A stretch of DNA of 9,244 nt from Betaproteobacteria bacterium. Its GTDB lineage: Bacteria; Pseudomonadota; Gammaproteobacteria; Burkholderiales; SG8-39. The notes beneath the pieces were generated by a model, which saw only the letters and a list, made by a program, of their open reading frames with translations, searched no databases and was not told the DNA's origin. How positions within the stretch are numbered: the stretch's first letter is position 1; every line of letters starts with the position of its first letter. Shown piece after piece: positions 1 through 5,738 of this stretch. Made by a program: the position numbers and the translations under genes. Location of the stretch: assembly GCA_005888925.1 (NCBI GenBank), contig VBCP01000092.1:1-9244 (forward strand), in the 5' to 3' direction.

Positions 1-416
1 AAAATGGCGCGCAGCGTCTCGACCAGCGGCGAATGCAGCTGCCGCACGCGCTTCGAGCGCTGCACGTGGCGTCCCTTGTGCAGGTTTTCGCTGTTGAGGA
101 AGGTCATGAACTCCGGGTGCTCGAGGTAGTAGCGCCAGGTGAACTCCACCAGGCGCTTCAGCGCCTCGCGCGGATCGCGGTGCTCGAGGTCGAGCTCGCG
201 CTCGGCGTTGCGGATGTGCGCGTAGCTTTCCTCCAGCACCGCGAGGAACAGCTCCTCTTTGGAGCCGAAGTAGTAATAGAGCATCCGCTTGTTCGCGCCG
301 GCGCGCGCCGCGATGCGGTCGACGCGCGCGCCACCGAGGCCGTAGCGCGCGAACTCGACCGTCGCCGCGTCCAGGATCTTCGACCTGGTGCGAGCGGGAT
401 CGCGGCCGTTCTTCAT
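1..416 (-). CDS. TetR/AcrR family transcriptional regulator, partial (C-terminus off the left edge)
   Basis: The visible N-terminal 138 residues begin MKNGRDPARTRSKILDAA. A canonical TetR helix-turn-helix follows at about residues 13-55, ending in the family hallmark LYYYFGSKEELFLAVLEE (46-63). The ligand-binding domain starts after about residue 65 and is cut by the window edge; TetR proteins are usually about 200 aa, so roughly a third is missing. The ATG (416-414) overlaps the TGA of the upstream ABC ATPase gene as ATGA, so the two are very probably co-transcribed and translationally coupled. TetR proteins are dimeric repressors released by a small ligand, usually related to the substrate of the adjacent genes. 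It is the only regulator visible and the natural candidate to bind the 14-bp inverted repeats at 1165, 4765 and 9001. If so, it also represses its own operon. The family call is firm; the link to those sites is inference. Confidence 0.93.
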   Translation of the reverse strand, partial: MKNGRDPARTRSKILDAATVEFARYGLGGARVDRIAARAGANKRMLYYYFGSKEELFLAVLEESYAHIRNAERELDLEHRDPREALKRLVEFTWRYYLEHPEFMTFLNSENLHKGRHVQRSKRVRQLHSPLVETLRAI

Positions 417-1189
417 TCCATTCCCAGCAGGCGATAGACGCGTCGTGTGTACTCGCCGAATTTCTCGTGCGTCTTCATGTCCAGCGTGCGTGGATGCGGC
501 AGGTCGACTTCGAAGTTGTCGGCCATGCGCGCCGGCCCCGCGGTCAGTACTACTACTCTGGTGCCGAGGAATACCGCCTCGGAGATGCCATGGGTGACAA
601 AGACGATGGTCTTGCCCGCCTCCTTCCAGATGCGCAACAGCTCCAGATTCATCTTCTCGCGCGTCAGCGCATCGAGCGCACCGAACGGCTCGTCCATCAG
701 CACGAGCTTGGGATCGTGGATCAGCGCGCGCGCGATGGCGGCGCGCTGCTGCATGCCGCCCGAGAGCTCGTAGGGATACTTGTCCTCATTGCCGGCAAGA
801 CCGACCAGCGCCAGCAGATCGCGCGCGCGGCTTTTGGATTGCGCCATGGGCAGGCCGAGGATCTCGGCGGGCAGCAGCACGTTCTCGAGGATGCGGCGCC
901 ATTTCAGGAGCAGCGGCGCCTGGAACACCATGCCGACATCCTTCGACGGATCGAACGGATGCGACGGCGAGCCGATGCGCACTTCGCCGCCGTCGTGCGG
1001 ATGCAGGCCGGCGAGCACCTTGAGGAGCGTCGACTTGCCGCAGCCCGAGGGACCGACGAGCGACACCAGCTCGCCCGGCATGACGTCGAAGCTCGCGTCC
1101 GAGATGGCGAGGTGCTCGCCATAGACCTTGCGCACCCCGGAAAGATGGATGAACGGGTAAGATGTAACCAACGGGTTAATTCTAACCAT
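413..1189 (-). CDS. ABC transporter ATP-binding protein, nitrate/sulfonate/taurine (SsuB/TauB-like) family
   Basis: A 258-aa cytoplasmic ATPase that would power import through one or both permeases in this window. All nucleotide-binding motifs are present: Walker A GPSGCGKST (46-54), Q-loop Gln90, signature LSGGMQQR (142-149), Walker B KLVLMDEP (161-168), D-loop ALDA (171-174) and switch His200. Length and motif spacing match complete SsuB/TauB-type subunits. The start is uncertain. The first ATG (1189-1187) shares the palindrome CATG with the ATG of the divergent permease, has no Shine-Dalgarno sequence, and would place the operator at 1165-1178 inside codons 4-8. An in-frame TTG (codon 7) and GTG (codon 19) are alternatives, but the GTG would trim the first conserved strand (FIHLSGVRKVY). 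The stop overlaps the TetR start. It is the only ATPase here, against two permeases and two binding proteins. Confidence 0.95.
   Translation of the reverse strand: MVRINPLVTSYPFIHLSGVRKVYGEHLAISDASFDVMPGELVSLVGPSGCGKSTLLKVLAGLHPHDGGEVRIGSPSHPFDPSKDVGMVFQAPLLLKWRRILENVLLPAEILGLPMAQSKSRARDLLALVGLAGNEDKYPYELSGGMQQRAAIARALIHDPKLVLMDEPFGALDALTREKMNLELLRIWKEAGKTIVFVTHGISEAVFLGTRVVVLTAGPARMADNFEVDLPHPRTLDMKTHEKFGEYTRRVYRLLGME
1165..1178. promoter_or_regulatory. Operator-like inverted repeat (TAACC-AACG-GGTTA) in the divergent ATPase/permease region
   Basis: A perfect inverted repeat of 5-bp arms around 4 bp. Further half-sites flank it at 9-bp steps: GGTAA at 1156-1160 (one mismatch to the arm), TAACC at 1165, GGTTA at 1174 and TAACC at 1183. 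The last touches the permease ATG at 1188. The same TAACC-N4-GGTTA pattern recurs in the other two divergent regions of the window. Size and symmetry fit a TetR-family dimer site, and the TetR gene lies in one of the flanking operons. Possible -10 elements overlap it (TTAATT at 1176-1181 on plus; TAGAAT at 1184-1179 on minus), so binding would be expected to block both promoters. The repeat is seen directly; its function is inferred. Confidence 0.72.
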
Positions 1190-1961
1190 GAGATGGAAAT
1201 CCGCGCTTTCCTATTACATGCCGGCGACCTTGGTGATCGTCGCGCTGCTCGTGCTCTGGCAGCTCGCGGTCGACCTCTTGCACGTCAAGGAATACATCCT
1301 GCCCTCGCCGTGGTCGGCGCTGAAGGCGCTCGACCGGCCGACCTATCGCTGGCCGGCGAACTTCCTCACCACGCTCTACGCCGTGCTCGGCGCCTTCGTG
1401 CTCTCGGCGATCCTCGGCATCGCGCTCGCCATCCTGATCGTCTGGCATCGCCTGCTCCTGCGCACCATCATGCCGGTGCTGGTGCTGTTCAACACGCTGC
1501 CGAAGATCGCGCTCGCGCCGCTTTTCATCCTGTGGCTGGGCTACGGCATCTGGCCGAACATCGTCATCGGCACCACCATCGCCTTCTTTCCGATGGTGGT
1601 GAATACCGCCATCGGCCTCGCCAGCGCCGAGCCGGAGATTCTCGATCTGGTACGCAGCCTGCGCGCCACGCGCTGGCAGGTGTTCGCCAAGATCCGCTTC
1701 CCCAATGCCCTGCCTTACATCTTTGCCGGGCTCAAGCTGAACGCGACGATGTCCGTGACCGGCGCCATCGTCGGCGAGTTCGTCGCCTCCGAGCTTGGCC
1801 TGGGCGCGCTGATCATCTCGGCCGGCGTGACCCTCGAGACGCAATCCATTTTCGCCTCGCTCATGCTGATCTCGCTCCTCGGCCTGGCGCTTTACGGCCT
1901 GGTCGTGCTTGCCGAGCAGTTCGTCGCGCCGTGGGCGCAGCGCGAGGATGCACAAACCTGA
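1188..1961 (+). CDS. ABC transporter permease (SsuC/TauC-like, BPD_transp_1 family)
   Basis: A 257-aa inner-membrane subunit with about six hydrophobic segments: roughly 11-30, 60-86, 95-115, 122-145, 184-212 and 222-245. The cytoplasmic coupling loop (EAA motif) that contacts the ATPase is clear at about 147-176, around LDLVRSLRATRWQVFAKIRF and NALP. Length is normal for the family. It resembles the second permease of this window (2976-3734): both share PSP, NTLPKIAL/NMIPKVAL, DLVRSL, ALPYIFAG and GAIVGEF, so the two are paralogues. The ATG at 1188 overlaps the oppositely oriented ATPase start. No Shine-Dalgarno is visible; a -10-like TTAATT at 1176-1181 would give a nearly leaderless mRNA. 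An internal ATG (codon 11, 1218) is the fallback start. It is followed 16 bp later by its binding protein gene. Confidence 0.94.
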   Translation: MRWKSALSYYMPATLVIVALLVLWQLAVDLLHVKEYILPSPWSALKALDRPTYRWPANFLTTLYAVLGAFVLSAILGIALAILIVWHRLLLRTIMPVLVLFNTLPKIALAPLFILWLGYGIWPNIVIGTTIAFFPMVVNTAIGLASAEPEILDLVRSLRATRWQVFAKIRFPNALPYIFAGLKLNATMSVTGAIVGEFVASELGLGALIISAGVTLETQSIFASLMLISLLGLALYGLVVLAEQFVAPWAQREDAQT

Positions 1962-1977
1962 TCGAACGGAGGAAGCG

Positions 1978-2952
1978 ATGAGAACCATCCTGCTCGCCCT
2001 GGCTGTCGTAGCGCTGCCGCTGCATGCGGCGGACAAGATGACGCTGCAGCTCAACTGGTTCCATCTCGCGGACCATTCGCCGATCTACATGGCGCTGAAG
2101 AAGGGCTACTACAAGGAGGAGGATCTCGAGCTCACCGTGGTGCGCGGCGCGGGCTCGGCCGACAGCGCGAAGAAGATCGACCTCAAGCAGGCGGAAGTCG
2201 GCATCTCCGATGCGCCCACCGTGATCACCGCGATCACCAAGGGCGCCAATCTGAAAATGGTCGCCGTGGTGTTCGACAAGGCGGGGAACAATGTCTTCTT
2301 CAAGAAGAGCGCCAACATCCGCGAGCCCAAGGACCTCGTCGGCAAGAAGATCGCCGTGCCGCCGGCCGATTCGCACCGCGTGCTCTGGCCGGCGTTTGCC
2401 ACGATCAACAAGCTCGATCCGAATGCGGTGACGCTGGTCAACGTCAAGCCCGAAGGCAAGCAGGCGATCGTCGCCGCGGGCGAGGTCGACGCCTCGTTCG
2501 ATCTCTATACGAGCTATGCCATCTGGGAGAAGGTGCTCGGCAAGGGCAACGTCGGGCATCTCTTGTGGGCCGACTACGGCCTGCCGATCTACGGCCACAC
2601 CTACTTCGTCAACACGGAGCTCGAGCAGAAGAACCCGAAGCTGATCCAGCGCTTCCTGCGCGCGACGCACAAGGGCTGGCGCGACGCGCAGGCCAATCCC
2701 GCCGAGGCGATCGACGCGATGGTTGCCGCGGTGCCGGGCCTCGACCGCGATGCGCTCTTCAACACCACGCCGCAGATCATGGATCTGTGCATCACCGAGC
2801 GCTCGCGCCAGCACGGCATCGGCTGGATCGAGGAAGCGCTGATGCAGCGCACGATCGACGTCACCTTCGCCAACTCGAAGCCGGACAGGCCGGTGAAGGC
2901 CGCCGACGTCTTTACCAACACCTACTCCAGCCGCATCAAGCCCATTAAGTAA
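1978..2952 (+). CDS. ABC transporter substrate-binding protein, NMT1/THI5-like family
   Basis: A 324-aa periplasmic solute receptor. The ATG at 1978 is fixed by a strong Shine-Dalgarno GGAGGA (1968-1973) and begins a short signal peptide (MRTILLALAVVALPLHA, probable cleavage after residue 17 or 18). An in-frame ATG farther upstream would lie inside the permease gene. The mature protein opens with the family's hallmark: LQLNWFHLADHSPIYMAL (23-40), then KKGYYKEEDLEL (41-52). A typical two-lobe type II fold follows, with EVGISDAPTVI (73-83) and LVGKKIAVPP (120-129). Relatives bind hydroxymethylpyrimidine-type thiamine precursors and other small organic compounds; the ligand here cannot be told. 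It follows the permease by 16 bp in one operon. It also serves as an intact internal reference for the damaged paralogue at 4864-5738. Confidence 0.93.
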   Translation: MRTILLALAVVALPLHAADKMTLQLNWFHLADHSPIYMALKKGYYKEEDLELTVVRGAGSADSAKKIDLKQAEVGISDAPTVITAITKGANLKMVAVVFDKAGNNVFFKKSANIREPKDLVGKKIAVPPADSHRVLWPAFATINKLDPNAVTLVNVKPEGKQAIVAAGEVDASFDLYTSYAIWEKVLGKGNVGHLLWADYGLPIYGHTYFVNTELEQKNPKLIQRFLRATHKGWRDAQANPAEAIDAMVAAVPGLDRDALFNTTPQIMDLCITERSRQHGIGWIEEALMQRTIDVTFANSKPDRPVKAADVFTNTYSSRIKPIK

Positions 2953-2956
2953 AGAA

Positions 2957-2977
2957 AAATAGGGACTGTCCCTATTT
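2957..2977. terminator. Palindromic hairpin between convergent genes; probable bidirectional terminator and dispersed repeat unit
   Basis: A perfect 9-bp stem (AAATAGGGA / TCCCTATTT) with a 3-nt CTG centre, between the plus binding protein (stop at 2952) and the minus permease, whose stop codon (2978-2976) overlaps the distal arm. On the minus strand the stem is followed by a T-rich run (TTTTTCTTT including the stem end), a good Rho-independent terminator for the minus operon. On plus the T-tract is short. The sequence resembles GGGAC-type palindromes scattered between genes in many proteobacterial genomes, and its CTG centre matches the element at 4824-4836. Terminator function is inferred from position and structure. 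Confidence 0.7.
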
Positions 2978-3734
2978 AAGCCACCCGCGCGTCCTTGACG
3001 ACGAGCAGCCGCTCGAGCGCGAGCACCACGCCGTAGAGCAGCATGCCGATGCCGGTGATCATCAGCACCGCCATGAACATCGCCGGGGTGTCGAGCGTCA
3101 CCTGCACCTGCAGCATCAGGTAGCCGAGTCCTTTGTCCGAGCCGAGGAACTCGCCGACGATCGCGCCGGCGACCGCGAGGATGGCGCCGACTTTCATGCC
3201 GGCGAAGATGTAGGGCAGCGCGCCAGGCAGCTGGATCTTGGTGAAGAGCTGCCAGCGGGAGCCCTTCAGCGAGCGCACCAGGTCGAGCAGCTCCGGCTCG
3301 ATCTCGCGCAGGCCGCGCGCGGTGGTGAGCAGGATCGGGAACACTGCGATCGAGAACGCCATGATCGAGTTCGGGAACACGCCGTACTTGAACCAGACGA
3401 TGATCAGCGGGCCGAGCGCCACCTTCGGGATCATGTTGAGCGACACCAGCAGCGGCATGAAGAACGCTTCGAGCATCTTCGACCAGCTGAAGATCAGCGC
3501 CAGCACCACGCCGACCACCAGCGCGAGCAGGTAGCCGCCGAAGATCTCGGTGCCGGTGACGGCGATGTTGGTCCACCAGCTGTAGTTCGGCTGCAAGAGC
3601 GCGTCGAGCGTCGCCGCGGGCGAGGGCATCACGAACCTCGGCACGTTGCCCAGCCGCACGAACAGGTACCACGCGGCGAGCAGCGCCAGGTGCGCGAGCA
3701 CCGCCAGCGTCCAGCGTCCCAGCTTCGAGTTCAT
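2976..3734 (-). CDS. ABC transporter permease (SsuC/TauC-like), second copy
   Basis: A 252-aa inner-membrane subunit with about six hydrophobic segments and the EAA coupling loop LLDLVRSLKGSRWQLFTKIQ followed by LPGALP. The ATG (3734-3732) overlaps the TGA of the upstream aldolase gene as ATGA and is preceded by GAGAGGTGG, a reasonable ribosome binding site, so the two genes are translationally coupled. An in-frame ATG at 3857 would only add residues encoded inside the upstream gene in another frame. It is clearly related to the permease at 1188-1961 but diverged, so this is an old duplication or recruitment, not a recent copy. No ATPase accompanies it here. It may use the ATPase at 413-1189 and serve the binding protein at 4864-5738, though both links are guesses. 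Confidence 0.94.
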   Translation of the reverse strand: MNSKLGRWTLAVLAHLALLAAWYLFVRLGNVPRFVMPSPAATLDALLQPNYSWWTNIAVTGTEIFGGYLLALVVGVVLALIFSWSKMLEAFFMPLLVSLNMIPKVALGPLIIVWFKYGVFPNSIMAFSIAVFPILLTTARGLREIEPELLDLVRSLKGSRWQLFTKIQLPGALPYIFAGMKVGAILAVAGAIVGEFLGSDKGLGYLMLQVQVTLDTPAMFMAVLMITGIGMLLYGVVLALERLLVVKDARVA

Positions 3735-4762
3735 GTGAGCCACCTCTCGAGATTCGCGCGCACGAAAGCGTCGTCCGCCAGATCGGCATGCTCGCGGTAC
3801 ACGCGATCGATCTCCTCGGCCTGGCCCGGCGAGAGCCGCTCGTTCGGGTCCAGGCACCAGGTTCCTTCCAGCAAGCCCTGCCGGCGCAGGACCTCGTGGC
3901 AGCCGGGAATGCAGCCGGCGAAGTTGTGCGCGACGTCGAAGAACGCGCTGTTGCAGTCGGTGACGCGCGCATCGAGCGCCAGCAGATCCTCATCCACCTT
4001 TCCACGCTGGATCCGCTCCAGCAGCGCCACGGCACTGCGTGTCCAGACGCTCCAATGGCCGAGCAGCCCGCCGCGGATGCGCACGCGTACTGTTTGCCCA
4101 TTCCTCGGGATATCGAAAGGCACCGCGAGGTCGAGCACGATGTGATCGTCGTTGCCGGTGTAGAGCGCGATGCGTTCTTCTGCCCGCGCGGCGACCACGC
4201 CCTTGAGCACGTCGAGCGTCGCATAGCGGTTGAACGGCGCGATCTTGATCGCCACCACGTTCTCGATGGCGGCAAAGCGCTGCCAGAACTGCATCGGCAG
4301 TGGAATGCCGCCGACTGCCGTCTGCAGATAGAAGCCGACCAGCGGAATCTCTGCCGCCACTGCGGCGCAGTGTTCAATCAATTGGTCAATGGAGGCGCCT
4401 TTCATCGGCGCGAGCGACAGCATGCCGGCGTGGTAACCGAGGCTCGCCGCGAGCTGTGCTTCCTTCTTCGCCTGGGCCGTCTTGCCGGAGAGGCCGGCGA
4501 TCATCACCACCTTGCGCTTCGCCGCTTCCTCGGCGGCGATTCTCAGGACAGGCTCATAGAGTCCAGCCTCGCGGATCGCGAACTGCGTCGCGTGCACGCC
4601 GACCGCGAGGCCGCCGCTGCCGGCGTCGAGGTAATAGCGCGCGAGCGCGCGCTGGCGGCGCTCGTCGAGCTTGCGGCGCGCATCGAGCGCGAGGGGATGG
4701 GCGGGGATGACGGTGCCGCGGCGCAGCAGCGCGGCAATGTCAGGGGGCAGCGGCCGATGCAT
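3731..4762 (-). CDS. Dihydrodipicolinate synthase (DapA/NAL) superfamily aldolase or lyase, function unassigned
   Basis: A 343-aa cytoplasmic (beta/alpha)8-barrel enzyme of the Schiff-base aldolase superfamily. The likely catalytic lysine is Lys173 in VVAIKIAPFNRY, on strand 6 as in DapA, and the likely proton-relay tyrosine is Tyr145 in LVGFYLQT. The substrate-carboxylate loop, usually GTTGE, reads GVHATQF (55-61) after GSGGLAV, so the substrate is probably not that of true DapA. At 343 aa it is longer than DapA (about 290-300 aa), with a C-terminal extension. The ATG at 4762 is chosen because it lies 2 bp past the operator (4765-4778) and gives a normal barrel start (RRGTVIPAHPLALD). An in-frame ATG at 4792 would put the operator inside the coding region. 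No Shine-Dalgarno is visible. It is first in an operon with permease 2, which suggests it acts on the imported compound or its product. Confidence 0.9.
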   Translation of the reverse strand: MHRPLPPDIAALLRRGTVIPAHPLALDARRKLDERRQRALARYYLDAGSGGLAVGVHATQFAIREAGLYEPVLRIAAEEAAKRKVVMIAGLSGKTAQAKKEAQLAASLGYHAGMLSLAPMKGASIDQLIEHCAAVAAEIPLVGFYLQTAVGGIPLPMQFWQRFAAIENVVAIKIAPFNRYATLDVLKGVVAARAEERIALYTGNDDHIVLDLAVPFDIPRNGQTVRVRIRGGLLGHWSVWTRSAVALLERIQRGKVDEDLLALDARVTDCNSAFFDVAHNFAGCIPGCHEVLRRQGLLEGTWCLDPNERLSPGQAEEIDRVYREHADLADDAFVRANLERWLT

Positions 4763-4764
4763 GT

Positions 4765-4778
4765 TAACCAGTCGGTTA
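4765..4778. promoter_or_regulatory. Operator-like inverted repeat (TAACC-AGTC-GGTTA) in the divergent aldolase/binding-protein region
   Basis: A perfect copy of the TAACC-N4-GGTTA inverted repeat also found at 1165 and, with one mismatch, at 9001. On the minus strand it runs straight into the aldolase start as GGTTAACATG, the same ten bases as at the SDR start (8998). For the plus operon, TTAACC (4764-4769) and TAGCAT (4787-4792), 17 bp apart, could be a weak -35/-10 pair overlapped by the repeat. TetR-type repression of both directions is the simplest reading. Repeat seen; function inferred. Confidence 0.72.
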
Positions 4779-4823
4779 CTCGATGGTAGCATCGCCGCTT
4801 CACTCAGCCCGCGGTTTCCTGCA

Positions 4824-4836
4824 GGGGTCTGACCCC
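4824..4836. repeat. GGGGTC-T-GACCCC palindrome, probable dispersed intergenic element
   Basis: A perfect 6-bp inverted repeat around a single T, in the leader between the aldolase and second binding-protein genes, about 15 bp upstream of the latter's Shine-Dalgarno. It has the same CTG centre and G-run/C-run build as the hairpin at 2957-2977. Short palindromes of this form are common between genes in proteobacterial genomes. Here it would sit in the 5' leader of the plus-strand mRNA; whether it attenuates transcription is unknown. Confidence 0.5.
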
Positions 4837-4863
4837 GATTTCGGTTTTGCTAAAGGAGGAGGT

Positions 4864-5738
4864 ATGCGCAGATTGGTGATCGCCGCGGCGGCCGCATTGG
4901 TCGCAGCGCCGGCGGCTGGCTGGTACCAGAAGGAAGGCATCGACCTCAATCTCGAGCCGGGCAAGGGCTCGGCGCTCGCGACGCAGAAGGTCGGCGCCGG
5001 CGCTAACCCCGTCGGGCTCGCCGACATGGGCGGCGTGCTGGTGGCGAAGAGCAAAGGCGCGGACTCGGTGGCGGTGTTCAATGTCTACGCCAACTCGCCG
5101 CAGGGCATGTACTGGCTGAAGAGCTCGGGCATCAAGGGCATCAAGGATTTCCCCGGCAAGAAGATCGGCAATCCCGCGGCCGACGGCGCGCGCACCATGT
5201 GGCCGGCGCTCGCCAAGGCGAACGGCATCGATCCGAAGTCGGTGACCTGGGTGAACATCGACGCCAACGCCAAGCTCGCGGCGCTGAAGTCGAAGACCGT
5301 CGACATCACCACCTCGTTCTACAACCTGCACCATGTCTTCAAGCGCGAGCTCGGCGACGACATGGGCTTCCTCGCCTGGCGCGACGTCGGCTTGAATCCC
5401 TACGGCAACTCGGTGATCGTCAACCCGGAGTACCTGAAGAAGAACAAGCCGCTGAGTGCGTGAAGCAACCCAAGCCCTGCGTGCAGTCGCTGATCGACGC
5501 CAACGGCGCGCTCAGCTTCGACAACGAGCTCGTCAACTGGCAGCTCGTCGAAGTGCTGATGAGCGACAAGATCTCGCAGACGGTGGCGCTCGGCTGGCAC
5601 GACGACGCGCGCATGAAGGCCGACTACGAGCTGGTGCGCGACTACATCGGCGTCGACAAGCCGTTCGACGTGAAGACCACGTACACGAACGAGTTTCTCG
5701 ACAAGTCGATCAAGATGACGCCCATCAAGGGCGACTGA
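4864..5738 (+). pseudogene. NMT1/THI5-like ABC substrate-binding protein, disrupted by two apparent deletions, one frameshifting
   Basis: A second solute receptor in two frames. Part one, 4864-5463, starts at an ATG with an excellent Shine-Dalgarno (AAAGGAGG, 4852-4859) and a signal peptide (MRRLVIAAAAALVAAPAA). It then jumps to WYQKEGIDLNLEPGKG. In the intact paralogue at 1978-2952 about 24 residues (QLNWFHLADHS region) lie between the leader and the equivalent YYKEEDLEL, so the N-terminal binding strand is missing in frame. Part one ends at TGA 5461-5463, after VNPEYLKKNKPLSA. The second part resumes in another frame from about 5454 (ECVKQPKPCVQSLIDANG) and runs to TGA 5736-5738, ending KMTPIKGD. 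About 15 residues matching LIQRFLRATHKGWRD of the paralogue are absent at the junction. Everything else is well conserved family sequence. It is either a young pseudogene or two assembly errors; as written it is non-functional. The FAD oxidoreductase follows at once. Confidence 0.85.

Noticed and set aside
33..437. A plus-strand open frame opposite the TetR gene
   Set aside because: The minus strand gives a textbook TetR helix-turn-helix; the plus frame is its antisense shadow.
1128..1163. A classical -35/-10 promoter (TTGCGC / TAAGAT) for permease 1
   Set aside because: The spacing is 24 bp and both boxes are weak. The element closer to the ATG is at least as plausible, so no box is asserted.
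467..1981. A long plus-strand open frame (about 504 codons) across the ATPase and permease 1 region
   Set aside because: It lies antisense to the ATPase and out of frame with the permease, both of which carry complete family motifs. Its own product is low-complexity Arg/Ala/His-rich.
3735..3857. An upstream ATG for permease 2 at 3857
   Set aside because: It would add 41 Arg-rich residues encoded out of frame within the DapA-like gene. The ATG at 3734 has a ribosome binding site, an ATGA overlap and a normal permease N-terminus.
1861..4377. A very long open frame on the minus strand (about 838 codons)
   Set aside because: It is rich in Arg, Ala and Ser with no recognisable domain in its own right, and it runs antisense or out of frame to four well-supported genes (permease 1, receptor 1, permease 2, DapA-like). 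It is an artefact of high GC content.
5440..5470. Programmed frameshifting in the second receptor
   Set aside because: No slippery heptamer or following structure is evident, and residues are missing at the junction relative to the paralogue. A deletion explains it better.
5456..5734. An in-frame upstream extension of the FAD oxidoreductase (ATG-less fusion with the receptor's 3' part)
   Set aside because: The extension is Arg-rich out-of-frame translation of the receptor gene. The flavoprotein fold starts only at about 5735.
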